Positions 11,047 to 22,477 are shown, counted from the first letter of the stretch. The stretch is DNA of 64,000 bases from Sclerotinia nivalis (GCA_029531795.1 JAPEIS010000016.1:1302001-1366000); one strand, 5' to 3'. Numbers and translations are program-made. Notes: generated by a model from the letters alone, not told the origin.

Positions 11047-11490
11047 TATGAAAGAGATCTGCAAGAAATTTATAATCTGGGAATATTTTGACTCTTCGGG
11101 AGACCTTGGATGGTTAAGCAGGCAGCTCTATAAAGTAATAGATGAGACAATGAAGCGAAATTTCTGGTAAATTTCTATCAGTCGTGTTTGGATTTCCTCA
11201 AAAAGTTCTTGTAATCTTAGAAAGGGCGTAAAGACTACAAGCCAATCAACTTGACTTTTCATGCAAAGGCGGTGTCTGATACTAGTTTTAGCGGTTACAA
11301 AATCATACCATCACGTGTGAGTAGGTGTGATTTTATTGAAATAATTACTAAAATTCTAAAACCATACCAGAACCCAGACCCTTCACGATCGATGAATCAC
11401 CCGGACCGGAGTATTATATATTTTAGAGATGTCATAGATAAAATTTCTGAAAATTTGCTTCATCCTTTTAGAGCTGACATTAAATTGAAA
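11047..11490. promoter_or_regulatory. Shared divergent promoter region of MAP1 and KMO
   Basis: 444 bp separate the start codons of two divergently transcribed genes, so both promoters must lie here or overlap. I could not identify a specific activator site with confidence. Confidence 0.45.
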
Positions 11491-13487
11491 ATGTCTGGAC
11501 AATCTTCAAGACAAAAGACTGTCATCATTGGAGCTGGTCCTGTTGGAGCTTTAGCAGCTTTATATGCAGCTCAAAGAGGGGACGATGTAGAAATATATGA
11601 GCTCCGAAGTGGTACGTCCTAAACTTTTATCAATTTTTGTCTAGATCTCCTTGGGATGCAATGAAACTATACCAGAAGTTCAAAATGATTCATATTTGAT
11701 TCCAACCAGATTAAGTGAAAGTTCACTGTGACGAAGAGAGTCAATATCACCAATGTCAGAATTTTTTTAAGGTGGAATTATTCGAGTGAAGTTGTCGCCA
11801 CAAAGTTTTCAAGAATGATTCCCCTATTGACGTTCTTTATGGAAAAAATAAATGCATTTCATTCTACCATATTATTTTGTTCTCTAGATGTATACTCTAC
11901 TGGAGAACGAGTCACTCTCATTATTTACCACTCCTGAGCCGCCGCCATGATCTTCCGTTAACAAAGTCCTAGATCTTCGGGATCCTTCCACAACACCTTT
12001 AAATTTCACAAAGTCTATCAATCTCGCTTTATCAGAACGAGGTATAAATGCCATTAGACAATCTGGTCGCACGGAGCTCCTAGATAGTATCATGAAAGAA
12101 GCGATACCTATGGGAGGTAGGATGATCCATGGCGAGACAACAGATAAGGAGCTTTACGAACAGTCTCAAGATTATGATATCCACGGAAGAGTATGGTGAC
12201 ATGTGATTCCGATAGTTTTTTGTTACTGACATAAATTTCAGTCAATCTACGCCGTGGATAGAGGAGATCTCAATAAAAGATTACTCGACGAACTTGAGTC
12301 TCTGGCTAATGTCACATTCAAGTTCAATCACAAATTAACTGGAGCGGATTTTAAGAATAAAAAGGCATGGTTCGAAGTTCATGATGGAAAATCACTTCAA
12401 TGGTCTGTCGAGATTAGAGATCAAGAAGTAGAAGTTGATTTTGACTTCCTCATTGGAGCTGACGGTGCTCACTCGGCTACACGTTACCACTTAATGAAAT
12501 ACCTCCGAATGGATTATCAGCAAGAATATATCGACACCTTGTGGTGTGAGTTCACGATAGGCGCTCAGAAACAAACTGGAGATGATCCAACATCTCGTTT
12601 CAAAATATCTCCAAATCATTTACATATCTGGCCAGGTCAAGATTTCATGTTCATTGCAATTCCTAGCACGGTATGTAGGCCCTCTTTTGCCTTTTTCCTT
12701 TCAATTACCTTCTCACATGTTACAGGATGGCTCTTTCACATGTACTCTCTTCATGCCATCAGGACCGTTCAATGAACTCGAAATAGACCCTAAAAACGTC
12801 CCCTCATTTTTCGACGAACACTTCCCAGGCGTCACAAAACTGATTGATCATGCCTCACTAATATCATCATTCACGAATAACCCCCATCTTCCACTCATAA
12901 GTATCAAATGCAAACCATACCACTTCCTAGACTCGGTCGTCATCCTCGGCGATGCCGCTCATGCTATGGTTCCATTCTACGGGCAAGGAATGAACGCTGG
13001 TCTGGAAGACGTCCGCGTTCTCTACTCCATTCTCGACAACGAAAAACGCAATTTCCCTCATCTTAGTACCGAAGCCTGTCGCTCTCTCGCTCTAAGTCTA
13101 TACTCCGAAATACGCAAAGCCGATGCCCATGCCATCAATGATCTAGCTCTTCAGAATTACATAGAAATGCGTGCGTCCGTCATCTCACCAGTCTACAAAT
13201 TCCGCAAATGGTTAGAAGAAACGTTGAGTGTACATGTACCTCGTCTCGGATGGCAAACAAAGTACGCTCGTGTCAGTTTTAGTAATGAGCGATATTCCGA
13301 AATCGTAAGACAGAGCGAGAAACAGGGGAAATTAATCTTGGTAGGATTAGTGGGTGTATTGACATCACCAATTGTGATGGGAGGGTTGCTAGCATATTAT
13401 AGATGGAAAAGAGCACATGCGCCTACGAGAAGATTTTTGGGCATTGGAGCGATGCTGACAACATGGTTAGGGTGGAAGAGGGTTTGA
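11491..13487 (+). CDS. BNA4: Kynurenine 3-monooxygenase
   Basis: Exons 11491-11611, 11973-12190, 12242-12670 and 12726-13487 give 1530 nt, 509 residues. The FAD-binding Rossmann motif GAGPVGA lies at residues 14-20. [16 protein letters not shown] and GRMIHG are kynurenine-monooxygenase signatures, followed by the FAD-contacting [11 protein letters not shown] and the GD motif [20 protein letters not shown]. The C-terminus has a hydrophobic segment ([19 protein letters not shown]) followed by basic residues, fitting the outer mitochondrial membrane anchor known for this enzyme. It hydroxylates L-kynurenine to 3-hydroxykynurenine in the route from tryptophan to NAD. Intron 1 is 361 nt, much longer than the others here (51-55 nt). 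In the yeast nomenclature the gene is BNA4. Frame and motifs are intact. Confidence 0.94.
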
Positions 13488-14216
13488 GAAGATGCATGCG
13501 TTGATTCATGCGTTTGTATATTTTCTGCACATTTTCCACTTCTTGTAATATTATCACGATAGACACCCAGATTTAGATGAATAAATCAACATGCATTCTT
13601 GCGTAGCGATGATTATGCTGTATGTTATTTATATTCAATGACCACCTCGGGCTTAACTGAACAAAGTTGACACCAAGTGGATATTGTAAATACCAACACA
13701 AGTCTTCAATCCCAATTGGACAGGAATAGTATTCTCCAAACAAAAAAACCTCCTATTTGCATAACATCCAATATCACATTCTGCAATGAGGGAAATTGTT
13801 ATTGATTTAAAAACGGGAGAGATAAAAATTCACGCATTGCTGGCGCAACAGGTAGTTCGATAGGGAATCTCGATATGAGTATTTCCCATTTCCATTTCCG
13901 TCTTTGAATTTGAATCGTTGCTGCTATAGCCTGAGCTGTGGGTAAGCAAGTGAGCAAGTGAGCAAGTGAGCCAAGGAGGTGAGTCCACTGTGGACACGGG
14001 CGACTCGTTTGGACTCCTCGGCTACGACTACCACCAGCTAAAATTGGAAAGAGTAACGCAGGGTACATTCGGGGGGATTCTGGATTCCTGTTTGCAAGAG
14101 CCGTATCCAACGACTTGGCGAACCGTGCAAGAAATTCAACGCGCTGAACGCAAGATCAGAAGCGCCAGCGAGGTGTCGGTAATATCGCTCGAAAGCATGT
14201 TAGTAGAGTCTGCGCT
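13488..14216. other. Intergenic, transition into a GC-rich block
   Basis: Ordinary AT-rich 3' flank to about 13920, then composition shifts to GC-rich. A short direct repeat (aagtgagc three times) occurs at about 13946-13970. No intact gene. Confidence 0.4.
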
Positions 14217-15270
14217 CTACTCCCTCCCTAAGTCTTCCGACGGCGGCGATGATGCGTGGATGGATGAGGAGATGGTGCATTGGAGAAGGAATTGGGGTTG
14301 GGGTGCTGCGGGAGAGCAAGGAGTGGAGTTATCATCAGCCCGCACACTTACTTCCCCAAGTCCTCGCTCGGCTGAGGCACCATAGGACGATCCTATGGAT
14401 AGGGAGGTTACCAAGGCTCTGCCAGCCACGGAACTGGAGACCGGCAAGCACCGTTTCCGACTGCGTGGGATATGCACCCAGCAGCTTCTTAGACGCCATA
14501 CAAAGACAACCCAGTACCGAGTCGCATGGGGGCGAACATCCAAGCAGGTCTGATTCTTGGGTCAACAAAGGCGATGTATAGATATTGATGCCACGGCTGC
14601 CTTGCGAGCGATTCTTTCAAAATTCAGTCCCACAGGTAGGAAGGGACGTTATGCAAGTTCACCGCATGCGATGTGGCAGGCGCAGCAAAGGCAAGAATAT
14701 TTTCGAGTACCTGGTCGATGAGCTCTCCGCCTGGTTGAGCCGAGCAGAGTCTAAGATCCATCCCAAGCATCCAGCAACTCCGATCAACGATAACCACCGC
14801 CATACTCCCTCTGCTCCACCAGGCCCGGCACGTAGTGGCGATCCTAATTCGGGGAAACGGGGAGAGAAAGCGGAGGCACCAAGGCATGTAACACCGATGA
14901 CAATAACAACACCTGCGAAACTGGCGATGAAGACCCACGACCTGCAAAGCGACGAAAGCCACGCGCTGAGCCTGCCGCGACTCCAACCATCTGCCGCAAG
15001 CATACCCCAAAGCTCCGGCTCGGACGGCATCGTTCCTTGTGGCGTTGTCGACCACCAGATCTAAGATTAACGACGCGCAGCCCCAAGCTGATCACGGTCA
15101 TCTGTCGAATTTTGTCGATAAAAGCCACTGACATGCCTGGCGAAGTTCTCGGAGTTTGTCTGCGGCAGCAGAGGCAGTACCAGTTGCTGAGTATCAGGAA
15201 TGGCCTCCAAGGCTTCCTCGAACCCACCAAGATCGGGGATGATACGACGTACAATTTTGAGTTCAAACTA
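14217..15270 (-). pseudogene. Decayed unidentified gene in a GC-rich block
   Basis: On the minus strand the segment near 15260-15070 reads smoothly as IPDLGGFEEALEAIPDTQQ and continues about 55 residues to a stop. A second frame from 15030 to 14659 encodes a plausible membrane segment (FIASFAGVVIVIGVTCLGA), and a third from about 14700 to 14624 reads GELIDQVLENILAF. Further frames continue to about 14217. The protein-like character jumps between frames several times, which suggests one old coding region broken by frameshifts. I do not recognise the family. The block is visibly richer in G and C than flanking DNA and shows no RIP-like bias. Opposite-strand frames also stay open, so strand assignment is tentative. 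Confidence 0.35.
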
Positions 15271-15493
15271 CCGTCAATTTCGGAACACTTTCACTTACCG
15301 ATTAATTCCGCAGCATTGAACATCCATCACGACGCTGCCGCACATTTCAAGATATGTCAAGCACCGTTGAAGCCAAAGAAGAGCAAGATTCCATAGACAG
15401 AAGAAGAGGATATAAAGCTGCTCCGGATGCAGAACGCAGGTCGTTCGTGAGAATACGTCGCTGCTGCCCTCCCTAGCCGGAGTGAAGGAACCA

Positions 15494-15890
15494 CCCCGGT
15501 GCGCTGTTCGACAAAATTCAGACAGCGATCCCGTACAGGGGCCGATTGCTCTTGAACTTGAGGAGCGGCCAGTGCTTCATTGACGTTGGGATTCCTGCAA
15601 CGGAGACGGTCGAGCTGTCAAGCAGCGATGATGATGACGATTCAAGTGATGGCGATCCGGACTTCAGCAGCGACAATTGAGATTCTAGCGAGTCCGATCA
15701 GGGCTGTTCGACCACGAGCAAGCAGAGCCGATGGTCAGACCTGGATAAGCAGCGCTAGCTGACATACAAGAAAACTGGGAGTGGATCTTTGGCAAGTTTC
15801 CCGGCAGGACTCGTCTCGTAATACGTACGTGCAAAGAACATGGTCCGGCCCGAATCGAGAGCGAGAGCCTTCCCCCGCAAATAGTCAGCA
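15494..15890 (+). pseudogene. Decayed gene with SANT/Myb-like DNA-binding segment
   Basis: Plus-strand reading gives a Ser/Asp-rich stretch (ELSSSDDDDDSSDGDPDFSSDN), a stop at 15678-15680, then DSSESDQGCSTTSKQSRWSDLDKQR, a stop at 15756-15758, and after a frame change ENWEWIFGKFPGRT. The combination 'RWSDLD.QRLLAYKKE...W.WIF..FPGRT..A.RTR' is, from memory, a SANT/Myb-like domain frequent in helotialean and related fungal proteins. Two stops and at least one frameshift make it a pseudogene. The beginning cannot be fixed; coding-like sequence starts near 15494. Confidence 0.5.
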
Positions 15891-16439
15891 AGCACCTCGA
15901 CCCCTTTGCGAACCGAGAAACTAACTGAGCGTCTTCAACTGGTGATGAGGAGAATTGAAGCTGTATACATCAGATGGGAGGAAGGGAGGGAAGGAAGGAA
16001 GGAGAGGTGGAGGTTCTTCATCTACAACAACTGCGGGGTTGACCATACAAATCAGTCATTTTCATAGATATCATTGTCTAACCTTTCATACTACAAAAAC
16101 ACTTAAAACCACAGGTGGTCAATGCACACCTATAAACTTTTTTTTGAAATATCACATGTAACCTTTCGAAATTCTTTAAATTTAGTACAAATCGAGAAAT
16201 AATTGAATAAATTGAAAAATAATAATAGTGAAATAATTATAAGAATTAGGGCTTTCAAATGATATAATTATTCCTCCGGAGGACGAGCTGAGAGGTAGGT
16301 TTTGAGGTGCCGGACTCAAAGCTCGTTGTATCATAATACAGATTTCCCCAAAACTTAACAGTAAACAAATGCTTCCAGTCCTCGCCTCGCCCAGGCATTT
16401 ACGTCTTCTCCCAAACTGCTGATCACCTTGAAAGCATTC
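15891..16439. other. Intergenic, GC-rich to AT-rich boundary
   Basis: A ggaagg-type purine run lies at 15979-16010. From about 16130 composition turns strongly AT-rich. Around 16285-16325 a short stretch (gaggtgccggactcaaag) resembles part of a tRNA-Leu 5' half, but no 3' half follows. Confidence 0.35.
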
Positions 16440-17049
16440 CCATCTTCAAACGGCGCCTTGAGACTGGTGTAGTTCTACGGGAATTGAAGGATATGAATCC
16501 TTGTATAAGGCCGGTTTCCTCTACAGAGATATCTCAATTAACAATTTTATAATTAATAAAAACAAGAAGAACCCTTTCTGGATTTCGTTTTTAATCGATC
16601 TCGATCTTGTAATCAAAGAAGTACAGATAGAGGTTTCTGGTGTTAAAGGTAGGATTGGCATAAAGGCTTTCATAACTATCAGGATCCTCTGTAGTAATCA
16701 GTATTCATTTATGTATAACCTCGAATCAATTTTCTGAATGCTTTTCTGGATTTGCATTCATTATAATGAACCAAATCAGAGAAGGATTGTTAATCAGTTC
16801 GACAAATAAAACTACGCAGATATAAAAGAGTTGGTTACATGGAAATTAGGTATTGTAGTGAATGAAATGATTTTCATAGAAACAATCATAGATAATTTTA
16901 TATCTTATTTCGAGCCGCTTATTCTATAGGTGAACAGGTTACAGAAGATTGTCTTTCCAGGAAACGGATTGTAGAAACAGGAAGACGAAAGGCTTTACTC
17001 CCGAATGAAAGGGATTCTCCAGGAGGCATGCAGGAACTTGACTTGATAG
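16440..17049 (+). pseudogene. FunK1 (fungal-type protein kinase) remnant with four Trp-to-stop changes
   Basis: One plus frame, without frameshift, reads as the C-terminal half of a FunK1 kinase: GIEGYESLYKAGFLYRDIS, INNFIIN, FLIDLDL, SGVKGRIGIKAF, SFMYNLES, then a stop, LFWICIHYNEPN, a stop, NYADIKELVTWKLG, FISYFEPLIL, a stop, VNRLQKIVFPGNGL, a stop, KQEDERLYSRM. The catalytic loop HRDIS...N appears as YRDIS...N and DFG as DLD, as usual in the family. The four in-frame stops (16735 TGA, 16807 TAA, 16927 TAG, 16972 TAG) each fall where the family has a conserved tryptophan (FFW, WNYAD, PW-VNRL, RRW). This is what G-to-A change of TGG by RIP would yield. The N-terminal half is not visible. Confidence 0.75.
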
Positions 17050-17770
17050 ACAAGCTTGATGGAAGGGATACTGGCCGCTATCATTACCCGGCGGGAGATC
17101 GACGGTAGTGGGGCTCACAGGCATCTGCAGGACCGACGGATGAGCCAAAGGGGATGGTCGGAATATCTGGGTCTAGCAGTTCATGGGACATGGGTGGAGT
17201 AAATGCATTATAGGATGCCAAGGCCTGGCGAGCACCATCGCATTGTATTCAACGGTTGCATATCTACGTGCGTGAGAACCTGCGGGTATCTCTGGCTGAG
17301 GAGCATGGGGAGTTGGTATTCGAGTTCGGATATTGTCGAGCTTGGCTTCCGAGTCTTGGAAGGACACGATAAGGTCCTGCTGTTGCTCTTGGCAGCCGGT
17401 GCAAACGATAGCGTAGCTCAACGAGCCTGGGATGTCAACTGGGCGGCCAGCTGAAGCGCCGGAAATGGAACGAGCGCTTCGGTCACATTCCATTTGAGTC
17501 GGAGATCTGCGGCCTGTGAAAAAGTCGTCGATGGCTCGTTGAGCCCAAGAGTCCCCTGAAGGTTAGGCAGACTTCAAGGCAGCGAACACCGGACCAGCCT
17601 CCATTCAAAAACTTGCAGATTTCCTGCACTGCAACGGTCTGGCCGACCTTATTGCTCTACAATTTTTGGACGGACCGCGGGACAAGACCTACATGGAGCT
17701 TCTGGCTGGGCTGCAGGGCACTGTAATGATGGGCGAGAAAGATCTCATTGGCTTCAGCCCACCTTGAATT
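17050..17770. other. GC-rich block with possible gene remnants
   Basis: Sequence returns to high GC directly after the kinase relic. A minus frame at 17493-17173 (106 codons, ending ...HPCPMNC) and a plus frame at about 17565-17765 (reads SIQKLADFLHCNGLADLIAL, then GPRDKTYMELLAGLQ) look protein-like but match nothing I recognise and have no proper start or splice context. They may be fragments of a decayed gene. Confidence 0.25.
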
Positions 17771-18906
17771 ACAAGAGTTGCATACAAATAGAAGGAAGGC
17801 AGCCTCAAATTTAATCCTATTTAATTTTACTATATATCACAACCTTCCATGCGATTTTAAGAGTCTAGTTTTGTAATAGTTTCTTCGATTCGAGCAATGA
17901 AATTCGCCGTATTTGTTCCTAAGCAAAATGCGTAGTTTGATGACCTAATTCTAATCATCATATACGGGTCATAAAGTACCTGAGGGGTATAGGACAGCGT
18001 AAAACAATTTGAAGGGTTTCATGTATGAAGGCAAACAGGCCAGGATAGTTATCTAGGAATGAATGTATAATGAGAACAAATTTTGGATCCCTGATTAAGA
18101 AAAAAGGCCTTTTCGGGTTCCTTATTAAAAGTTGATGATTTTTGAATAGATGAATTGCATGAGTAAAGGCGGTGTGGGGTTGTGTGGGATACTGTAAGCC
18201 TGGGCCGAAGCAAAAGTGGATTAAAAAATATCTATTTTGATTGATTGGAAGAATCATTTGAAATAACCTTGTTTGAAATAGGCTTAGTGTGTTCTGTTGT
18301 ATGTGAGTTTATACGGGTAGACGGTTGGGAGATGTCGAGATTCCGGTCAAGAAACAGTTTGCTCAAATAGGGAAATATGAGAGGCGGACCGGTAGCTAAC
18401 TCTCTATTTTAACCCCCTTATTGCATATCCGAGACACTTATCCCGAACGGGATTGAGACATCTTAAATACTCATTGGCTAAATCCTCGGAGGAAGTTGTC
18501 TTGTAATGGTTGGTGAAATCTTCGGATGTCCTTGGGTATTTATTTAACAATATACCTCGAGGGCTTCAATTTGTGTTTTGTTTCTCCACTGGAAAACTCG
18601 GTTGATTCACTAATTTACTTGTTGATTCATATATGTTTTAGCGCCAACCGCTTTTGAAGGTATCGTGAAGTCTGTGGAGACAGTTGTGTCCCACTTAATA
18701 AGGTTAAGCACGGTATTCAGATGCAAATCAATTATGGAGATTTCTATATAAATTGACAACAGATTTCTACCTTCATGTGAGCTTGTAGGAACACAATGTG
18801 TTACCTATCGAGGTAACTGTCAAGGATTCTCGAGTTCCACTACAGCTCACTGCAACGGTAGCACTGTGACGTCCTTTTTCTCAAACCTTCACAAAATCTC
18901 CTCAAA
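17771..18906. other. Intergenic, upstream of the P450
   Basis: AT-rich, no credible gene. The 99-codon minus frame at 17958-18257 has no motif. The last 300 bp is the likely P450 promoter. Confidence 0.4.
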
Positions 18907-20793
18907 ATGGACAATCAAACAATGTCATCTCCTGGAACTGACGTCGATACCGATGGCCATATCTGGCTTTCCAATAAGTTCACCCCCTTCATTACCACAG
19001 TTCTAGTAATTTTTACCCTGGCTTGGGGAGTTAGATTTGTTCAATACAGAAAATCATACATAGAATATGTAAATATCAATCTCCCCTTCAATCTATATGT
19101 GCTGACCAACTCAACAGGCATCAGGGATACCTTGCCCGCCTTTCAGTATCATGTTAGGCACGTTGAAATCGATGGGTGATCAATATGCTCATGCACCTAT
19201 GACAGCACATCCTCATGGAATTATGACCATGATATACAACAAATACAACTTAAAAGATATGTTCATACTGGACAATTGGCCATTGTTTCGATGGAGACAA
19301 ATTATCATTTGTGATCCGGTATGTTCATGTCTTCCATCATAAATCAATCCGACGAATTTATCAGAGCATGACTGATATCCCATAGAATCTCGCAGCACAA
19401 TGCACGCAGAATTATTCACTCCCGAAATCACCTGTCGCCGAACAATATGTTGGGCATATTACTGGGAAAAGAAGTATTCTGCTTACGGACGGTTTGGAAT
19501 GGAAGAAGAATCGGGCATTATTTAATCCTGGATTTGCTCTTGCCCATCTAACAACACTTATCCCAAGTATTGTTGACGAGTCAGAAATTTTTCGTAATGT
19601 TTTAGGGAAGCTTGCGGACTCCGGAGAGGTTCATCCAATAGAAGAAGCGGCTGCATTTGCGACGATTGATATCATGGGCCATGTTGTTCTGGATATCAGT
19701 CTAAACTCCCAAACTACAGAGAATGAATTAGTCGAATATTTTCGAAAATCTATTTCTTGGACACCGAAAATTGTGGCGACGAATCCGCTGGTGAATTTCA
19801 ATCCATTAGGTCCGATTATGCGAAAGTATTATGAACGGAAGATGGATGGCTATCTCGATAAAGTTTTAGATGCTCGATTTGCAGAGAAGGGAGGAAATGC
19901 CTCAAAGAGTAGGAAGAAGCCTGTTATTGATGTTGCTCTGGACGAATATATTCTTCAACAGGAGGAGGACGATATCGCATTGGGTGATAGGGGATTGGAT
20001 CAAACATTCAAGCAAGTGTCGATCGATCAAATGAAAACATTTCTCTTTGCTGGTCACGACACAACTTCAAGTACCATCGCATACACATATCATCTCCTAG
20101 GGAAGAATCCTAAATGTTTAGCCAAAGCACGCGACGAACTGGATAAGGTATTTGGAAAAGATGTTACGAAAACTGGAGACATGATCAAGGAAAATCCGAG
20201 TATCGTAAACCAGTTACCATACGTATATAGCTGTATCAAGGAGACCCTTAGGAGATACCCACCAGCAGACACAGCACGACACGGAGATGATCTCGTACTC
20301 AACTATGAAGGCAAACAATACCCCACTAAGAATTTCTTGGTAATGGTCTGCGTTCATACCATACATCACCGCGAGGACCTTTTTCCTTCCCCTTACGAAT
20401 TCATTCCCGAACGATTTATGCCTGCTCCGGACAACTTTCAAGAAATCCCAAAGAATGCTTGGCGACCGTTTGAAAAAGGGTCCCGAGATTGTATTGGACA
20501 AGAACTTGCTCTTCTCGAAATGAAGATTATTATGGCGATGACATTGAGAGAATTCAATATAAATTCCGATTACGAGACATGGGATCGAAATCTTGGAAGA
20601 AAAGAACCTGGTGGTACTCTGGACGGTACACGCGGGATGTTTGGTGAGACATTTTCTTTTGGAAGAATTGCGATGGTATGATATAATTTATGCTAACAAA
20701 ATATTAGGGGATCGTGCTTATCAAGAATTAATTGCAAGTGCTAAACCGTCTGATGGGATGCCGGCGAGGATTGAGAGAAGAACGCATAATTAA
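18907..20793 (+). CDS. Cytochrome P450 monooxygenase
   Basis: Exons 18907-19068, 19118-19318, 19386-20643 and 20708-20793; 1707 nt, 568 residues. The last exon is small; the donor at 20644 (GTGAGA), not a later GT, gives the natural C-terminus FGDRAYQELIASAKP. Residues about 25-48 form the N-terminal membrane anchor (FTPFITTVLVIFTLAWGV). Diagnostic motifs are the I-helix FAGHDTTSS near 342, the K-helix ExxR (ETLRR) at about 407, PERF, and the haem-binding PFEKGSRDCIGQ with the cysteine at about 490. The enzyme should be ER-anchored and needs a P450 reductase. Substrate cannot be inferred; no polyketide or peptide synthase gene lies within the window, so it is not an obvious cluster member. 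The gene is intact and lies between decayed sequence and a MITE. Confidence 0.92.
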
Positions 20794-21713
20794 TTCGATC
20801 GTATTATTACGATTTACAAGATCCGATGAATCGTGTTCAGCATGATTCCATGCGCCTGAATTGAACATCGGATGATGAAAGCAACAGATGGAAGTGTTAC
20901 ATCACGACTATTCTTTCCAATTTTCCGAATATTTTCTCTTTCTCGCCATTCTCGCCATTCTCGCCACAATACTCTGGCAAAATTTTGGTTGGAGGGAATT
21001 TTATCATATAACAACACGTTTAAGAATATGCATCTCAAGGTTACCAAAAATTTCCTTGTATCCTTATTCTTCCATAAGCACAGCATCCTGATGAAATCAA
21101 TATTGATGTTCCAAACCCATGAATCCGTACGAAGTTGTGCTAGAAATTCCGACAACCTCGTTAAACCCCTGCTAAAACCCCCCTTGTCTCAACTGTGTCT
21201 CAAACCATAAAGGATAAAAAAAAATAAGCGATGTTGATATGCAGGGGTTCGGATGATTTTTTAGTCAATTTTAATTTAAAACACTTAAGCTTACAATCTA
21301 TTTGACTGCTTGTTTCCCCGGATTTATGTGAGTGGTCTGTATGTTTTGCAGAACGGACCATATTAAGTGACCCCTTCTCAAACTCTAAGACTAGGGTACC
21401 GTTGTAATTTTATGGTGGACAGGCGGGCGAGGCGTGAGATGTTTGGGGATGGGGAAAGTGAGACTTGGAGTGTCTTCGTCTGATGTCTGGAATGATGCAG
21501 AATGATCTTTTGGTCAGGGTTGTTGATCCAAAGGTAATCTCCTGAATTTTGATGGGGGAGAGATATTAGGGTTTCTCATAGTATTGGATTAATCTAATTG
21601 ATGTGAACTAGGTTCTTTCGTCTGAAGTTTGTGTGTCAGCCCTGGTTTTTCGTCCCATCTTCTGAGAGCCCTTACTATCGTCAACCGGTACACAGCATAC
21701 CGTCTAAACCGTC
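20794..21713. other. Intergenic after the P450
   Basis: A short triplication of cgccattct occurs at about 20943-20968. No credible gene on either strand. Confidence 0.4.
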
Positions 21714-21716
21714 TAA

Positions 21717-21952
21717 ACTCAAGTAATCCGAAAGAGACTAAACTATTTTAAGAAGAGGACCGATAGTGGGTTAGGGTTCCGATTGATAAATAATCTGAGA
21801 TTCCAAGTATTTCATAGGTCAACTGATATCGGAATTTCAGATATTTCGATACGAGATTGAAAAAAGCATCGGCATTTAAACATTCCGAACCCTAATCCCA
21901 CTGTCGATCCTCTTCTTAAAAGAGTTTAGTCTCTTTCGGATTACTCTTGAGT
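21717..21952. mobile_element. MITE-like inverted-repeat element, 236 bp, TAA target duplication
   Basis: Two arms of about 65-70 bp (roughly 21717-21783 and 21884-21952) are imperfect reverse complements; both begin ACTCAAG at the outer end and share AATCCGAAAGAGACTAAACT. TAA flanks the element on both sides (21714-21716 and 21953-21955), the duplication size typical of PIF/Harbinger-type elements. The roughly 100-bp centre has no coding potential. The class assignment is inference. Confidence 0.75.
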
Positions 21953-22151
21953 TAAATGTAACTTTATCTTTATGCTTTATTAAAGTAAACAGTAATCCGG
22001 ACAGCAAGCTTAACCGTCGCAAAGTATGATCTCCTACCAGCATGCAGAATTTGCATCTTGGGAATATCATCTCATGTGGCCGAGTTCCTCATTCTCGTCG
22101 TGTATAAGAACATGATGTTTCTCCTCCTAATGATTTTCTTTTTCATCATCA

Positions 22152-22341
22152 TCCATCCATCCATTCGATCTTCCTCTCAATCTACAGTTTGACTGTCTTT
22201 CCATTCATTTAGTTCTGTGAACTACATCTCATTCCTTACTATATTATCATCCATCCATTCGGGCCTCCTCTGAATCTACAGTTTGACTGTCTTTCCATTC
22301 ATTTAGTTCTGTGAACTGCACCTCATTCCTCACTATATTAT
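22152..22341. repeat. 94-bp tandem duplication in a promoter
   Basis: Two copies of a 94-bp unit (around 22152-22246 and 22246-22341) differ at a handful of positions. Both contain TCTACAGTTTGACTGTC and TTTAGTTCTGTGAACT. They lie 140-330 bp upstream of the start codon of the secreted protein at 22478. Confidence 0.85.
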
Positions 22342-22477
22342 TGTTCTGCACATCCATTAAATTCATCCTTCATTAGGCTGGTCCAATCTTTAGGTTTTTA
22401 AACAATCATCTTCATATCACCCTTTTTCGAAAACCAATACCTGTTATTACATCAACCTTTAATCAAATCAAATCAAC

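Noticed and set aside
16270..16350. tRNA-Leu-like stretch (gaggtgccggactcaaag)
   Set aside because: No matching 3' anticodon stem, T arm or acceptor stem follows.
18907..20793. P450 as part of a secondary-metabolite cluster
   Set aside because: No synthase, terpene cyclase, cluster regulator or tailoring enzyme is adjacent; neighbours are decayed DNA and secreted proteins.
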